The position numbers were made by a program, and so were the translations under genes. Shown piece after piece: positions 11,263-23,385 of a stretch of 64,000 nt of DNA (positions within the stretch are counted from its first letter, which is position 1; each line of letters opens with the position of its first letter). Source of the DNA: Neoarius graeffei (taxonomy: Eukaryota > Chordata > Actinopteri > Siluriformes > Ariidae). The notes under the pieces were generated by a model that was given only the letters and a program-made list of their open reading frames with translations, made no database searches and had not been told where the DNA came from. The stretch is taken from contig NC_083577.1 in the NCBI RefSeq assembly GCF_027579695.1, positions 57,132,283 through 57,196,282 on the forward strand. Reading direction: 5' to 3'.

Positions 11263-12205
11263 AGGGGAACTGAAGGCAATTTTTTTTAATCAAAATTCTA
11301 TTTATCTCATTTTATAAGATCTAGGAATGTATTTCTGACAGCTATTTTGTCACTGCTATAGCAAGTTATGAGTGTTTGAAATAAGCTATGTAAAACATCA
11401 GTCCATATGTCAAAGCAATGGCCATAAACAAGATTCGCTGAGACCTGTGCGAGACATCGTAGGACGGAAGTAAAACGTACAGCGGAAATCAGTGACCAAC
11501 ATCTGCCAACGTTGTCAAAAGACGCACGCACCCTCCTTCGAATGCTGACGTAATCAAGCTGGAAGTTTTCCCTGTGTCTGAAATCACTCCCTACTCACTA
11601 TATAGGGCACTATATAGTGGGGACGCCATTTTGTAGTGCTGTCCGAAACCTTAGTGAGGGTTATGTGGGAAATGCGCTCAGTATAATATGTATTTATCAC
11701 AAAAATACATGCATGTATTTATTATTTTGAAAACCCACCAACCGCCTGATCTGGCACGTTTTAATTTGTGCAAAAGTAATGACGTAAATACCAGCGTGAC
11801 GGACTAGTCCTTATCCTGTCGTCTTTCCAACTCTTCTCTACTCCACGCTGGTTCGAAGTCGGATGGAATAATCTCCATCACTCATGAAGCTGGCAAATCT
11901 CGAAATTTAATCTAAATTGGAATGATATGGTGATCTGGCTGCTGTGTAAACAGTTTTTAAAATGGCAGCGCTGACACTTCACGTTTGAAGTCTCGCACAA
12001 GTCTCGTGAAGATCGCGTGGATAAGCGACACCTGCCGTGGACCATATGAACTAGATTCAATATGGCTAAAAACCGAAAAGGCTGATAAGCGTAATATAAT
12101 ATCCCAATACGAGTCACGATATAAGGTTAATAAAACCGAAAACGTTATTGAATAGCACCTTTAATTAAGAAATAAAGCAAGTTTAAAAATGACTTCAGTT
12201 CCCCT
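11263..12205. mobile_element. TTAA-target element (Kolobok-like), copy 1
   Basis: The ends AGGGGAACTGAAG and CTTCAGTTCCCCT are inverted repeats flanked by TTAA (11,259-11,262; 12,206-12,209). TTAA targets occur in piggyBac and Kolobok elements; the AGGGG end favours Kolobok, which is inference. A shared internal segment reads, on the minus strand, LISAVRFTSVLRCLAQVS and is also in copy 2. It also carries a CACTATATAG-rich palindromic piece. Confidence 0.78.
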
Positions 12206-12406
12206 TTAAACAACGGTGCATGTTAATATCAAATTGCCCATGCTTTATATTTTATTATTTTACCTTCTGTGTTGGGGAAACCAGAGAAAATACCAGACTG
12301 CTGTCTTGGGTTATTATTTACGGGGCTACTAAAGGGCCATTACTGTCATTCGGATCTGTATGATTGATCTGGCAATCTCCGTTACTCCTTCTTTCTTCAT
12401 TGCAAG

Positions 12407-12505
12407 GTGTGGCCTCCCAGCCCAGCCCAGCCCTCCACTGTAATGGATGCCTGTGCCCGGATCAGAGGTGTTCCACTCAAGAGCCGTGCCAGCATCAGGA
12501 AAGAG
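12407..12505 (+). CDS. akap11: AKAP11 first recognisable coding exon (start codon)
   Basis: A pyrimidine-rich tract followed by TGCAAG gives an acceptor ending at 12,406, and GAG|GTACTC gives a donor at 12,506. The ATG at 12,443 has G at -3 and G at +4, a favourable context, so I chose it as the start; 36 bases of 5' UTR precede it in this exon. It encodes 21 residues beginning MDACARIRG and containing KSRASIRKE, which matches the N-terminal basic segment of AKAP11. The exon ends in phase 0 and joins the exon at 27,671 across a 15 kb intron full of transposons. The frame stays open upstream of the ATG to the exon edge, so a start in an earlier exon cannot be excluded. Confidence 0.78.
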
Positions 12506-13116
12506 GTACTCCTATATTATTCAAGAAAAGCAATTACCATTTCTGATTATTGTTATAATTATCATTATATTATTGATAATTGTTGGTGGTAGTAATACAC
12601 TGCAACCCTGCTGTAGCAAACTCCTTGGAGGACATCCAATGGTTCATAATACTGAAATGGACCCACTCGTCACAGCAAACACTCACTTATATGCAAAAAT
12701 ATTAGGCACATTCTCCTTATCATGAATTTCTCCTTCCGAGTCACTATCGCAATTCACTGACTGAGTTAAAGGATCACGAACAGAGGCAATGATTTCTTCA
12801 TCTGTTATGGGAATGATGGAGGTTACCGGTGTATCGTTGTCGGTGTCCATCCACTGACTCGCTATGTTTTCTAAATCTTCACCATTCAGTTCATTTATGT
12901 GTTACAAATCACCGCTGATGTCATTTATGTCACACCACAGGGGTATAAAAATGCTGCCGATATGCTTTAAATATGTGTTAAGTTTAGCAGTATTAGCAGT
13001 CAGGTCATCCTTTCATTGAGCCTTTGATCACCGAGCTTGATAATTGTTAGCGATCGACACCTAAGCTAAGCTAGTCAAGCCTTTGTTTTATGGCGTTAAC
13101 ACATTAACTTGATGAC
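12506..13116. other. Unassigned start of the AKAP11 first visible intron
   Basis: AT-rich intronic sequence. A TATA-like GGGGTATAAAAAT near 12,940 is noted but has no supporting transcript evidence. Confidence 0.5.
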
Positions 13117-13119
13117 TTA

Positions 13120-13790
13120 TGGCCCTTTTCCACTACCCTTTTTCAGCTCACTTCAGCCCAACACGGCTCGCGTTTCGACTACCTCAGAGCAGCACGACTC
13201 AGCTCACTTCAGCCCTACTCAGCACCCAAAACCCGCACGGTTTTGGAGTGGGGCTGAAGCGAGCCAGTCCGAGCCGAGTGAGGCTGGGGGCGTGAGCAGA
13301 CACTCCCCTGTGCACTGACTGGTGAGGAGGAGTGTCCTCACATGCCCACACGCCCCGCGAGCACGCTGGGATCTGTAAACACCGTAAACCCGGAAGAAGA
13401 AGAATTACGAATTACGAGAATTTCTGAAGCCTTATGCGCCTCGCCTCATCTATACACTCTTGCCAGTATCTGTTGGCATTGTCGGTGACAACAAGCCACA
13501 GCACTAAGACCAGCAACACTAACGACTCCATGTCCTCCGTGTTTATTGTTTACTATCCGGGTCGTGAGACTACCGCTTAAAAGCTCACTGATGTCACTGT
13601 TTGCGCCACCTAACGACATCACGTGACGTCCACCCACTTTCGCTAACTCCACCCAATGTGTCCACCCACTTCCAGCCAGCACGGTTCAGCGCAGTTGTAG
13701 TCGAAATGCAACTCCAACAGCCCCACTCAGCCCGACTCAGCACGGCACGGCTCAGCCCAACTCAGCCACGTTGGTAGTGGAAAAGCGGCA
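13120..13790. mobile_element. Harbinger-like non-autonomous element, copy 3
   Basis: It has the same orientation as copy 2. The ends are TGGCCCTTTTCCACTACC and GGTAGTGGAAAAGCGGCA, and TTA is duplicated at 13,117-13,119 and 13,791-13,793. The conserved short frame lies on the minus strand at 13,412-13,531, starting at the second Met because the first ATG is ACG here. Confidence 0.87.
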
Positions 13791-13793
13791 TTA

Positions 13794-14489
13794 TTGTTTG
13801 TCTCTGGTGGGAAGAGAAGCGTGTGGCTCTGTGTCATGTTGCAGGAAGAGTGTTTATTTACAAACAGGCAGGCAAATGGTTCAAAAATGTAAAACGAGCA
13901 GAGCTGTGAAACAGGTAATGAGCATGCGAGCGAGGCACAAACAGAAGGGTAGAGGCAAAGAGGAAAGGCAGAGTCCAAATAAACAAACAAAGTCAAAACC
14001 AGAAAGGCAAGACACAAATACAAGGCTTGGTAACATGAGACACTAGATACAGTGTGTATACTTTTCCAAATCTGTGTGTTTAGTCATTATAAGCGTGCGC
14101 TGTGATTGTGCTCTAATCCAGAACAGGTGTGTAATAATTGGTCCTAATGGCGCTGCGTGCGTTGTGATCCGCTGTGCTCTCTGAGCGCTAACGCCCGTGG
14201 ACATGACAGTGATTTTTTTTTTCTTTTTTTTTTTCTGGAAGACTCCATCATCATTAAAGGCAGGGAACATGAACTTGGTTTGTTGTATGATAAATTTAGT
14301 GAAAGAGTTTGTTATAGCGGAGTTGCAGTGTAGTAGTATTTTTAATGTTGGCGTTATGGTTTTTCTTGGTGATGGTATTAATGACAAACATTTGTTTATT
14401 ATTATTATTATGAGTAGTAGTAGTATTGAGAGAAGTCAGAAGTGGAAATACAATAACAAAACTTAAGAAGTGTACTGGTGGACCAAAAA
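13794..14489. other. Unassigned intronic region
   Basis: Mixed sequence with a T-run (about 14,213-14,235) and TTATTATTATTA/AGTAGTAGT microsatellite pieces. No gene. Confidence 0.5.
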
Positions 14490-15000
14490 AATAAAACCCA
14501 CCACTAAATATTTAAATGTTAGTGGATACATGCTACACCCACGATGTAAGAAGGAGAGATACCGCAGGTCATTCATACCTAATGCTGTCAGACTGTATAA
14601 CATCCACAACTTGTAACGTAGCACCAATAACCTGTTTTGTCGTTTAATTTGCACTACTTCACCACTACTACCTCTGCCATCTCTCATCGACGCAATTATG
14701 TGCAATAATATAGACCCTAAACTATTTTTATGCATACTTATATTTATATATAAATATTATTTGTGTGTGTGTGTGTATACACAGACTCTACTTATAATGT
14801 GCAATTTTTCCGAGCCTCTCAATAAGGCAATTTTTCTATACTTTTTCACGGTAGATAATGCAAATAGCCCTCTGTATTTAATCCTTCGTTTGTCTAATTT
14901 TTATTTCAGTTTTATTTGTCATCTGTTTGACATTTTCTTGCTACTGTAACACGTGAATTTCCCCGATGTGGGATGAATAAAGTGAATCTAATCTAATCTA
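14490..15000 (+). mobile_element. LINE 3' end (L2-like)
   Basis: A short + strand reading gives RCKKERYRRSFIPNAVRLYN and a stop, the typical extreme C-terminus of L2-like reverse transcriptase proteins. The sequence ends GAATAAAGTGAATCTAATC followed by TAATCTA repeats, a LINE tail of this class. The rest of the element is absent (5'-truncated). Confidence 0.75.
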
Positions 15001-15527
15001 AACCAAATAGTAATGCATATAACATGATGCAAAGCAAGGGAAAGGTGAAATAGCTTGTTTAAGCTTAAAGAACACCTGGCGTGAGAAAAAGGGCTGAAAA
15101 GAAAAGGTTTTAACTGGGCTTTAAAGGATGTAATGGAGGCAGAGTTCTGAAAGCTCTGTGGGATTATATTCAAGGGCTTAAGTCCCAGGTTTAAGAAAAT
15201 TAGAGTACATACAATCCCTTGCATTACAGTATAGGCACTTAATGAGGAGATTGCTTATAAATCTGTGTGATGTGCATAGCAGTGAAATTTGAGACAATGT
15301 TGGATAATATAGCCAGAGAATAGGATGGGATAGGATGTCAATTTGAAAAATAAGAGGTGCACAAACATCTACAGTGCTGAGCGTAAATGAGTGCACCCCC
15401 TTTGAAAAGTAACATTTTAAACAATATCTCAATGAACACAAACAATTTCCAAAATGTCGACAAGACAAAGTTTAATATAACATCTGTTTAACTTATAATG
15501 GGAAAGTAAGGTTAATAATATAAACTT

Positions 15528-15698
15528 GGGGCATCATAGCTCAGGCGCCATACCATAAATCCAGGGACCCGGGTTCGATTCCGACCCGAGGTCATTTCCC
15601 GATCCCTCCCCGTCTCTCTCTCCCGCCCATTTCCTGTCTCTACACTGTCCTATCCAGTAAAGGTGAAAAAAAAGCCCAAAAAATCTTTAAATAATAAT
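15528..15698 (+). mobile_element. tRNA-derived SINE (second family) nested in Tc1
   Basis: It is the same family as the minus-strand copy at 26,670-26,856. The tRNA-like head contains CATAGCTCAGG and ACCCGGGTTCGATTCCGACC, and the tail is A-rich. A 14 bp duplication, AATAATATAAACTT, flanks it at 15,514-15,527 and 15,699-15,712. Confidence 0.87.
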
Positions 15699-15790
15699 AA
15701 TAATATAAACTTAGATTACACATTTTTCAGTTTTACTCAAATTAGGGTGGTGCAAAAATGAGTACACCCCCACAACAAAAACTACTACAT

Positions 15791-16773
15791 CTAGTACTTT
15801 GTATGGCCTCCATGATTTTTAATGACAGCACCAAGTCTTCTAGGCATGGAATGAACAAGTTGGCGACATTTTGCAACATCAATCTTTTTCCATTCTTCAA
15901 CAATGACCTCTTTTAGTGACTGGATGCTGGATGGAGAGTGATGCTCAACTTGTCTCTTCAGAATTCCCCATAGGTGTTCGATTGGGTTCAGATCAGGAGA
16001 CATACTTGGCCACTGAATCACTTTCACCCTGTTCTTCTTCAGAAATCCAACAGTGGCCTTAGATGTGTGTTTAGTCATGTTGGAAAAGTGCACGACAACC
16101 AAGGGCACGGAGTGATGGTAGCATCCATCTGTGAATTCATGATGCCATCAGTGAAATGCAGCTCCCTGACACCAGCAGCACTCATGCAGCCCCACATAAG
16201 GACACTGCCACCACCATGTTTCACTGTAGGCACCATGCATCTTTCTTTGTATTCCTCACCTTTGTGACGCCATGCAGTTTTGAAGCCATCAGTTCCAAAA
16301 ACATTTATCTTGGTCTCATCACTCCAGAGTATAGAGTCCCAGTAGTCTTCATCTTTGTCAGCATGGGCCCTGGCAAACTCTAGGCGGGCTTTTTTGTGCC
16401 TGGGCTTTAGGATAGGCTTCTTTCGTGGACGGCATCCATGCATGCCATTCCTCTGTATTGTGTCACGGGAAATAGTCACCCCAGTTTGGCTTTCTACTTT
16501 TTTTTACATAACTGCAGTGAACTTGCATGCCGATTTTCTTCAACCCTTCTCACCAGAAGACGCTCCTGTCGAGGTGTTAACTTCCGTGGACGACCTGGAC
16601 GTCTCTGTGAGATGGTTGCAGTTCCATCTTTCTTAAATTTGTGTACCACTTTTGCGACAGTATTCTGACTGATAAGTAAAGCATTGCTGATCTTCTTGTA
16701 GCCTTCACCTTTGTGGTGTAAAGAAATTATTTTCTTTCTCAGGTCTTGTCATTTCTCTTCCATGTGGTGCCAT
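15791..16773 (-). pseudogene. Tc1 transposase pseudogene
   Basis: Reading from an ATG at 16,773, a short start segment (MAPHGREMTRPEKEN) is followed by a frame change. Then come a helix-turn-helix piece, ISNALLISQNTVAKVVHKF, and the GRPR-type motif PGRPRKLTPRQ. A stop follows, then the catalytic core [12 protein letters not shown], then another frame change near 16,080. The C-terminal SMSPDLNPIEHLWGILKRQ is intact. The usual second catalytic Asp motif is degraded to HFSNMTKH, so the enzyme would be dead even without the shifts. Confidence 0.85.
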
Positions 16774-17472
16774 TGCTGACAGCATGAAATGGGAAGGGGT
16801 TTTCTTTAAGTAACACCTTTTTATAGTCAACTGTCTGCTGGACACCTACAGTATGTAATGACTAATTAGACTCACCTGTGATTGTATTCTTGTTAAATTA
16901 GACATTTGTAGTCTACAATTTAGCTTCGCTCCAGAGACTTTCAGTGGGGTGTACTCATTTTTGCACCACCCTAATTTGAGTAAAACTGAAAAATGTGTAA
17001 TCCAAGTTATATTATTAACCTTACTTTCACGTTATAAGTTAAACAGATGTTATATTAAACTTTGTCTTGTCAACATTTTGGAAATTGTTTGTGTTCATTG
17101 AGATATTGTTTAAAATGTTACTTTTCAAAGGGGGTGTACTCATTTACGCTCGGCACTGTAAGTCAGTGAGATATTGTCTGTCACTGAGATAAGAATAAAC
17201 CAGGAGCTGTGAGCTGTGCTAGTGGTTCAGTGACGGACAGGCAGACAAAGAGTGGCATGCTGGCTCAATAACGATCTATGATAAGAATTTTGATCACCAG
17301 AATCAGTAGAGTGCAGGAATGCCATTAATCCTCAGTGCTGGAAGATGGACAAAGCCAAGATATTAATGCCAATTAAATGGGCATCAGCTCTTTAATAATG
17401 TTGGCTATGCAAAGCAGTTTAGAGATTAATCTTTTTGTTGATTTTTCTTTTCTTTGGTTGGTAGTAGTGGTG

Positions 17473-19259
17473 CAGGGCTCGACATTAGCACTTGCCCGAT
17501 GGCCCGGCGGTGTTTTTTACGTCGTTCGGGCCAATAAATTTGGCCAAACAGTGGCCCGGGTGGGCCAGTACATTTTCGATACAAATTAACAAATTTTATT
17601 ACTCGTATTTTACCCAGAATTGTGAAGAAATTGTTCGTAAAATGCACCTTTTCGATACGAGGTCCGCCCTCTTTGTTTTTGTCATCCTCCGCTCCCCGGC
17701 AGGAGTGTGTCGTCTTCGTGCATCTTCGGAGATGTTTGGCTTCATTTTGAACTCGGCAGCCAATCAGAGCACGCGACGTCACGCTCGGTTTACAACTCGC
17801 CAAATCATAAAACAGCATTTCACCACGCGCTTTAGCTTCAGATGGTGTAAAATCGTTCAGACTTTGCATATTAATATCAAAATTTCAGGATACACTGCCA
17901 AGAAATATGTCTACACGTGTATCAACTTTTAGTGATTCAAGAATTAAGTATAAATGTTGGTTGCTATGACTGAAATAGAACAGATAAAATAATGTGGTAA
18001 ATTAGATCTGATCCCATATATTATATTATTCAAATATCCAAAGATGATGAAATCTATCAAAATAGCCAAACTAGGTTTACATTAGTTCATTACAACAAAA
18101 ATAATAACTATTCTGACCCTCTCTGGTACAACCAGACCATGCTAAACCCAGTATACCCCCAGTTGCTAGGGTATCTGCTGTTGCCATGGCAACGGTTTAT
18201 GCAAATGAGCTGAATTTGCAAAAATTTGCTACTAGTTCCCCCAAGGACGTATCCTGAAAATTTGGTGTTTATATCTTGTCTTATTAAAAAAAAAACATTT
18301 CACCCCTTTTTGGCTCACCTGAGCATACCTGTTAATTAGCTAATTAACAGGTAATTAGGGTTATAAATCACCCCCGAGCAGGTAAGGCTTTGCAAAAATC
18401 TCACTAGATTATTCCCCAAAGTCCACCCTTTCAGGAAATGTATGGTTTGTCAGTGATTCTCATGATATTTTATTAATTAAGAAATAAAACTTCTTCATGG
18501 GCAATAAAAATGCCCATTTAAATCCAGCATGATGAGGGTTAGTATGCCACCCTCACCTTTCATCCAGACTTGGGACTGGCCTGTGTGTGTCTTGTGGCTA
18601 TTATATAAAGGTGTATATAAAAAGTTCTTTGTACCTCTATTTCTATTAGAATATCTACAGTGGTGAGAATTCAATATCTACAATGTTGAGAATATATGAG
18701 CCAAAGTTGAAACCATGACAAAAAAGGAAAATATGTCTCCATCACACAGGGTGGGTTACAGGCAAAGCTTATTCTATAAACAAGTTAGTTGCATGGTGAG
18801 GCAAAACTTGGCGTATTCTAAAACTTATACAAACAATTGTTAATGTAAAACAGTAATCAACAGCATGTGTTAAACGAACAGAGAACAAGAACAAAGGAAA
18901 TTTTTAAATGTAACTAAGAAATTGATAGAACAAGAAATGCAAACAAAATATCAATGTGAACAAAGAAAGATATAATAATGTTAGCAAAATATGAATAATC
19001 TTATTTTCATTAATTGCACCTTAAAATGCATCAGAATGCATGAATATGAATTGAAAAATCAAAGTTTTCTTTCCAGGGGAGGGCCCCCGGACCCCACTCT
19101 TTGTGCAAGCACCTGTGGTGCTTGCAGCGGCTGCCTGCGGCAGCTGTGGTTCGGGTACCGCGCGCATTCGGGCCACCACATTTTCCTTTTGGGCCAGTAA
19201 CTTTTCAATTCCACTGGCCCAATGGGCCACCAGTGGTAAATGCTTAATGTCTAGGCCTG
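17473..19259. mobile_element. Non-autonomous hAT-like element
   Basis: The ends CAGGGCTCGACATTAGCA and TGCTTAATGTCTAGGCCTG are related inverted repeats, with TGGTG shared at the flanks. GGGCCA-rich stretches lie near both ends. The ends resemble the hAT element at 6,388. No transposase reading frame was found. Confidence 0.72.
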
Positions 19260-20279
19260 TGGTGTGTTTTTTTTTTTTTTTTTTTCCCTCCCCTCTCTCA
19301 CGCTCCTAAAAATTGAGGTTATTCTACCAGTTTAATCCACACAGAGTGGCATCGGCAAGACTTCAGTTTGGAAATGGGAGCAGAGATATGTGAGCAGTTT
19401 TCAGGAGAGAGGTGGGAACAGGATGTAACCCACAGGATGATGAGTTCGGCCTCATGTTCATTTCTCCCTTATAGAGAATAGACTGGCAGGAGTAAAAATA
19501 GAAATTCACTGTAGGAAGCCTAATGGGTGTTGGTAGAGCAGAGGTAATAGCAGTGAAAAAGTGTACTGGTTGAGTGGTTTGCAGCTTCTAGCTGACCCCT
19601 CCGACAGAAACGGGGGAGAAGTAGGAGGTTTGTGCAGGCCTGTGTTTAGGAAACTGTGGTCAGTGTGTGTTATAGAATGGATAGCAGGTCAGTCCGTGGC
19701 TTTCAGGTTGAAATAAGATACACTAGAGGGAGTGGAAATCTACAATTAAATTTAACCAACATGTTTTTAACAACATGTAGGAAAAGAAAGATGTCGTTTA
19801 AAGTTAAAATCCTGATTATTACCTTTGCCAACTTTGTCCGAGGTCTTGTTTTCATATCTGTTTGTTTGCTTGTTTGTCTTTTCCCAATGTAACTCAAAAA
19901 GTAGTGAATGGATTTTGCTAAAATTTTTGAGGAAAGGTGAGCCATGGGCCAAGGAACAGTTTATTTGATGCAAATTCGGCTACATATATTTATTTTTTTT
20001 TATTTTTTATTTTTTTTTACACACACAAGTTCCCAACATAACTCAAAATGTAGTGAACAGATTTTGATGAAACTTGGTGTACAGCTTTAGTATTATCCTA
20101 GGTTCAAGTGATTTTTGATTTTGATGATGTGTGGCTTGGTGGAGGTATGCACCCTATCGAGTGCCCTTCAAGTTTGTAATAATTCAGCAAAAATGCTTCA
20201 CTGCAATTTTAATATAAACAGTCGGAAGGAAGGAATGACGTGCAAGTTGGCATATGAATTTATGCAATCGCATAGACTG
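19260..20279. other. Intronic region with a duplicated AACTCAAAA...GATTTTG motif
   Basis: The motif TAACTCAAAA(A/T)GTAGTGAA followed by GATTTTG(C/A)T occurs near 19,888 and 20,038, about 150 bases apart, indicating a decayed internally repeated element. Otherwise nothing is recognised. Confidence 0.5.
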
Positions 20280-20283
20280 TTAA

Positions 20284-21364
20284 AGGGGAACTGAAGTCAT
20301 TTTTAAACTTGCTTTATTTCTTAATTAATGTGTTATTCAAGTACGTTTTCGGTTTTAGTAACCTTATATCGTGACTAATATTGGCAACTAATTGCAATTA
20401 AATATTAGACTTATCGGCCTATTCGGGTTTTAGCCATGTTGAATTTGGTTCGTTTGGTCCACGGCAGGCGTCGCTTATCCGTGCAATCTTCACGAGACTT
20501 GTGCAAGACTTCGAAATGTGAAGTGTCAGCCAGGTGTCAGTGCCGCCATTTTGAAAACTGTTTTTCCAAACGAAATATTGCACAAAAACGAGTTTAAATG
20601 ACGATTACTGTCTACCTTTTTTTTCAAACTTTCCCGATTGCTATCAAAACAAACAAAACTTCCGGCTTGATTACATCAGCATTCGAAAGAGGGCGCGCGT
20701 CTTTTTTTGCCGTCGTGCTGAAAGAAATCAAATTAAAAGTCTCAAATTTTATTTAATAAAAGGCAGCAGCAAAGAAGAAAGTATTCAGCCTTGATTTAAA
20801 AAAAAACTGAAAGATGCAGGTACTTTTATATTTATTAATGTGGGAAATGTGCTCAGTATAATATGGATTTATCACAAAAACACATGCATGTATTTATTAT
20901 TTTGAAAACCCACCAGCTGACTGATCTGGCACGTTTTAATTGTGCGACATTAATGATGTAAATACCAGCGCGACGGACTAGTGTCCGAAAGGGCGCCCCC
21001 GCCCCCCCATTTTACCAATGAGCTCACTATATAGTAATGAGTCCTCTATATAGTAATTCCTTATATAGTTATATAGGGAGTAGTGAACGAGTGAGCGATT
21101 TCAGACACGGAACGTTGGCAGATGTCGGTCACTTTGATTTCTGCTGTACGTTTTACTTCTGTCCTACGATGTCTCGCACAGGTCTCAACGAATCTTGTTT
21201 ATGGCCATTGCTTTGACATACGGACTGATATATTACATAGCATATTTCAAACACTCATAACTTGCTGTAGCAGTGACAAAATAGCTATGAAAAGTGCATT
21301 CCTATATTTAATAAAATGAGAGAAATAGAATTTTGATAATAAAAAATTTGCCTTCAGTTCTTCT
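20284..21364. mobile_element. TTAA-target element (Kolobok-like), copy 2
   Basis: It is inverted relative to copy 1. The ends AGGGGAACTGAAGTC and GCCTTCAGTTCTTCT are flanked by TTAA (20,280-20,283; 21,365-21,368). The shared segment is on the + strand near 21,125-21,310 (LISAVRFTSVLRCLAQVS). Divergence from copy 1 is visible throughout. Confidence 0.78.
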
Positions 21365-21368
21365 TTAA

Positions 21369-22900
21369 GTCTCAAATGGGTTCCCGAGAGCTTACCCCAA
21401 TACTGCAGTGAATTATGTTTCATTATGTTGGTAACTCGCCAGCGCCCCCTATAACGATCCCACAATTTCCTTGCGCGCTCCACCCGGATGTGACGTAAAG
21501 TGGAACTGCTTTAACTGTATCGAGAGCGCCTCGATTCGCTCTCTCATGTTCTGACTACTGGAGTGGTCGGACGGACTGTAGGCACGCTCGCCTACAGTGT
21601 TGAGACTAACCGCTATTGTCTGAGAACAGCCTGTTCAAATTAGTTTCGGCCGAACTTTTGAACGACCCGCTAAGTTTCAGCGATATAGTGGTTTTGATTC
21701 TAAACCTTTGCAAAGTTTAACTACAGTTAAGTAGTTTTCCACGCTAAGAGGCATTTGCGGACAGCTTCGCTCCTCTCAGCCTTTTCCTCGTCGACGCATC
21801 ACCGGAGGTTTCTCCTGAAGCACCGTGGGCCAGCTAGGCCTTCATCTCCCTGCTTCGTTAGCCGCGGTTGGACGCAGCGCGCCGCTAACCTCCTCTCCTC
21901 GGACCGCGACCCTCAGCGCGGACATCGGAGAAAGAACTTCCATCGCATTGAGTAGGCACTTGGGCAAATTTTTAATTTGTAGCTTATTCAGATGGTTGTT
22001 AGGGTCATGTTTAAGCTTTGAGCTATTTAGCATACCCGCTCAGACACGGAAGGTGTTTGTTTGTTTTTATTGTTTGTTTTGGTTCTGTTTTTTTTTTTTC
22101 TTTGAACTTGTTAGACAGGGTATCTTGCATGATATCTTTCCTTAACTCCATTGCTAGCTTCCCTATCTGATTAGCAGCGCAGCGACAAGTTTGTTATTTT
22201 AAGCTCCGAGGCTAGACCGCTACAAGGCCTAGTTCTCTCCATCCAACACATATACACACTCTCTCACACTCTCTCTCTCTCTCGCGTTGAGTTCTTTGCC
22301 TAGATAGTCTGTTGGAAATTGTTAAGTGCAGTGTTTGGATCCAGCTGTAGCGTGGTCAGATTCTCCTTAGCAACTTATTGCTAGCTACCTCAGGGTGATA
22401 CGCTAGCTGGTAGGCTTGTGTTCTCGACTAGGCCTGCAGGCGCCATCTTTCCGACGCCATTTTGATACCTTCCTCATTGAGTTACCTGTGATACGACACC
22501 TAGGCACTGACCGCCATTTTGTTTAAGCATTGCCAGAGTGGCTAGTCATTAGCATCTGCCCACAGATACCTACACAAAGCACACATTAGCCACAGAGCTA
22601 ATCCTTTGTTCTATTTAGCTAACATTCCTTTGTTTTAGCTAACATTCCTTTGTTTTAGCTAACGACAAGCTAGGTCACACACACACACCCACCTCCACAC
22701 ACACGCACACAAGGGATTCTTTTCTTTTTTCTTCTATCTCTTTCTCTCTCTCTTTCCCTCAAATTTATAGTCCAGGTGTAATTGTTCCATTGTTTTGTCT
22801 TGTTATTACCTTTGCTGACATTGAATGTATTTTGAGTTTATTATTATTAGTGAGTAGTAGACAAATAAAAGCTAATTAAAATTAATTGCATTTTACTTGT
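21369..22900. other. CpG-containing, promoter- or LTR-like intronic block
   Basis: From about 21,480 the sequence is GC-richer than its surroundings and contains CGGATGTGACGTAAAG (a CRE-like TGACGTAA), CT-rich tracts near 22,250, three TTTAGCTAACATTCCTTTG-type repeats near 22,615-22,660 and AATAAAAGC near 22,864. It could be a solo LTR or an alternative promoter. No open frame is convincing. Confidence 0.35.
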
Positions 22901-23244
22901 TCCTGTTGTTTATTCACAAGGTCAACTATTTAGAACTCCTTTTTCCTTCAGAATTTAGCTTTTGTATACAACTGGGTTTCCCATCTAATACAGAGCTACC
23001 ATTAATCTTGAATGTAACCATTCACGGTGAGTATTAAGATTAATAATTTAAGATTTTATGAGACTGATCTTTATTTATAAATTGATTAATTTAATTATCA
23101 ATTATTACATAATTTATAATTTAATTAATCCCAATTCAACCTACATTTATATTAGGAAATCTTGTACACAAAAAAAAAGAAAAGGAAAAAAAATCACATT
23201 TTGAATACAACTATTTGAGCTGACTTTGTGCACATGTATAGTAG

Positions 23245-23385
23245 AGTCTTGCTCTACAGGCTTGCTCATTGGGGATAGATTAGGGATAAAATTAGATCAT
23301 GTTTTAAGTCGTTCAAATTCTGTAAAGCTGCTTTGCGACAATGTTTATTGTTAAAAGCGCTATACAAATAAACTTGACTTGACTA
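23245..23385 (+). mobile_element. LINE/SINE 3' tail fragment
   Basis: GTAAAGCTGCTTTGCGACAA and GCGCTATACAAATAAACTTG followed by TGACT repeats form a 3' tail frequently seen in fish LINE-derived repeats. Confidence 0.6.

Larger units (their letters stand above)
15372..17158 (-). mobile_element. Tc1-like element with decayed transposase and nested SINE
   Basis: The terminal inverted repeats start CAGTGC(T/C)GAGCGTAAATGAG and extend about 150-200 bases, flanked by TA at 15,370-15,371 and 17,159-17,160. The coding part is on the minus strand. A SINE with its own 14 bp target duplication lies in the left arm. The total without that SINE is about 1.6 kb, the usual Tc1 size. Confidence 0.9.

Noticed and set aside
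12935-12955. TATA-box-like GGGGTATAAAAAT as an AKAP11 promoter
   Set aside because: It lies downstream of the start-codon exon in the intron and has no associated exon; a chance match is likely.
14043-14387. 114-codon minus-strand frame
   Set aside because: It runs across a poly-A/T tract and has no domain, consistent with chance.
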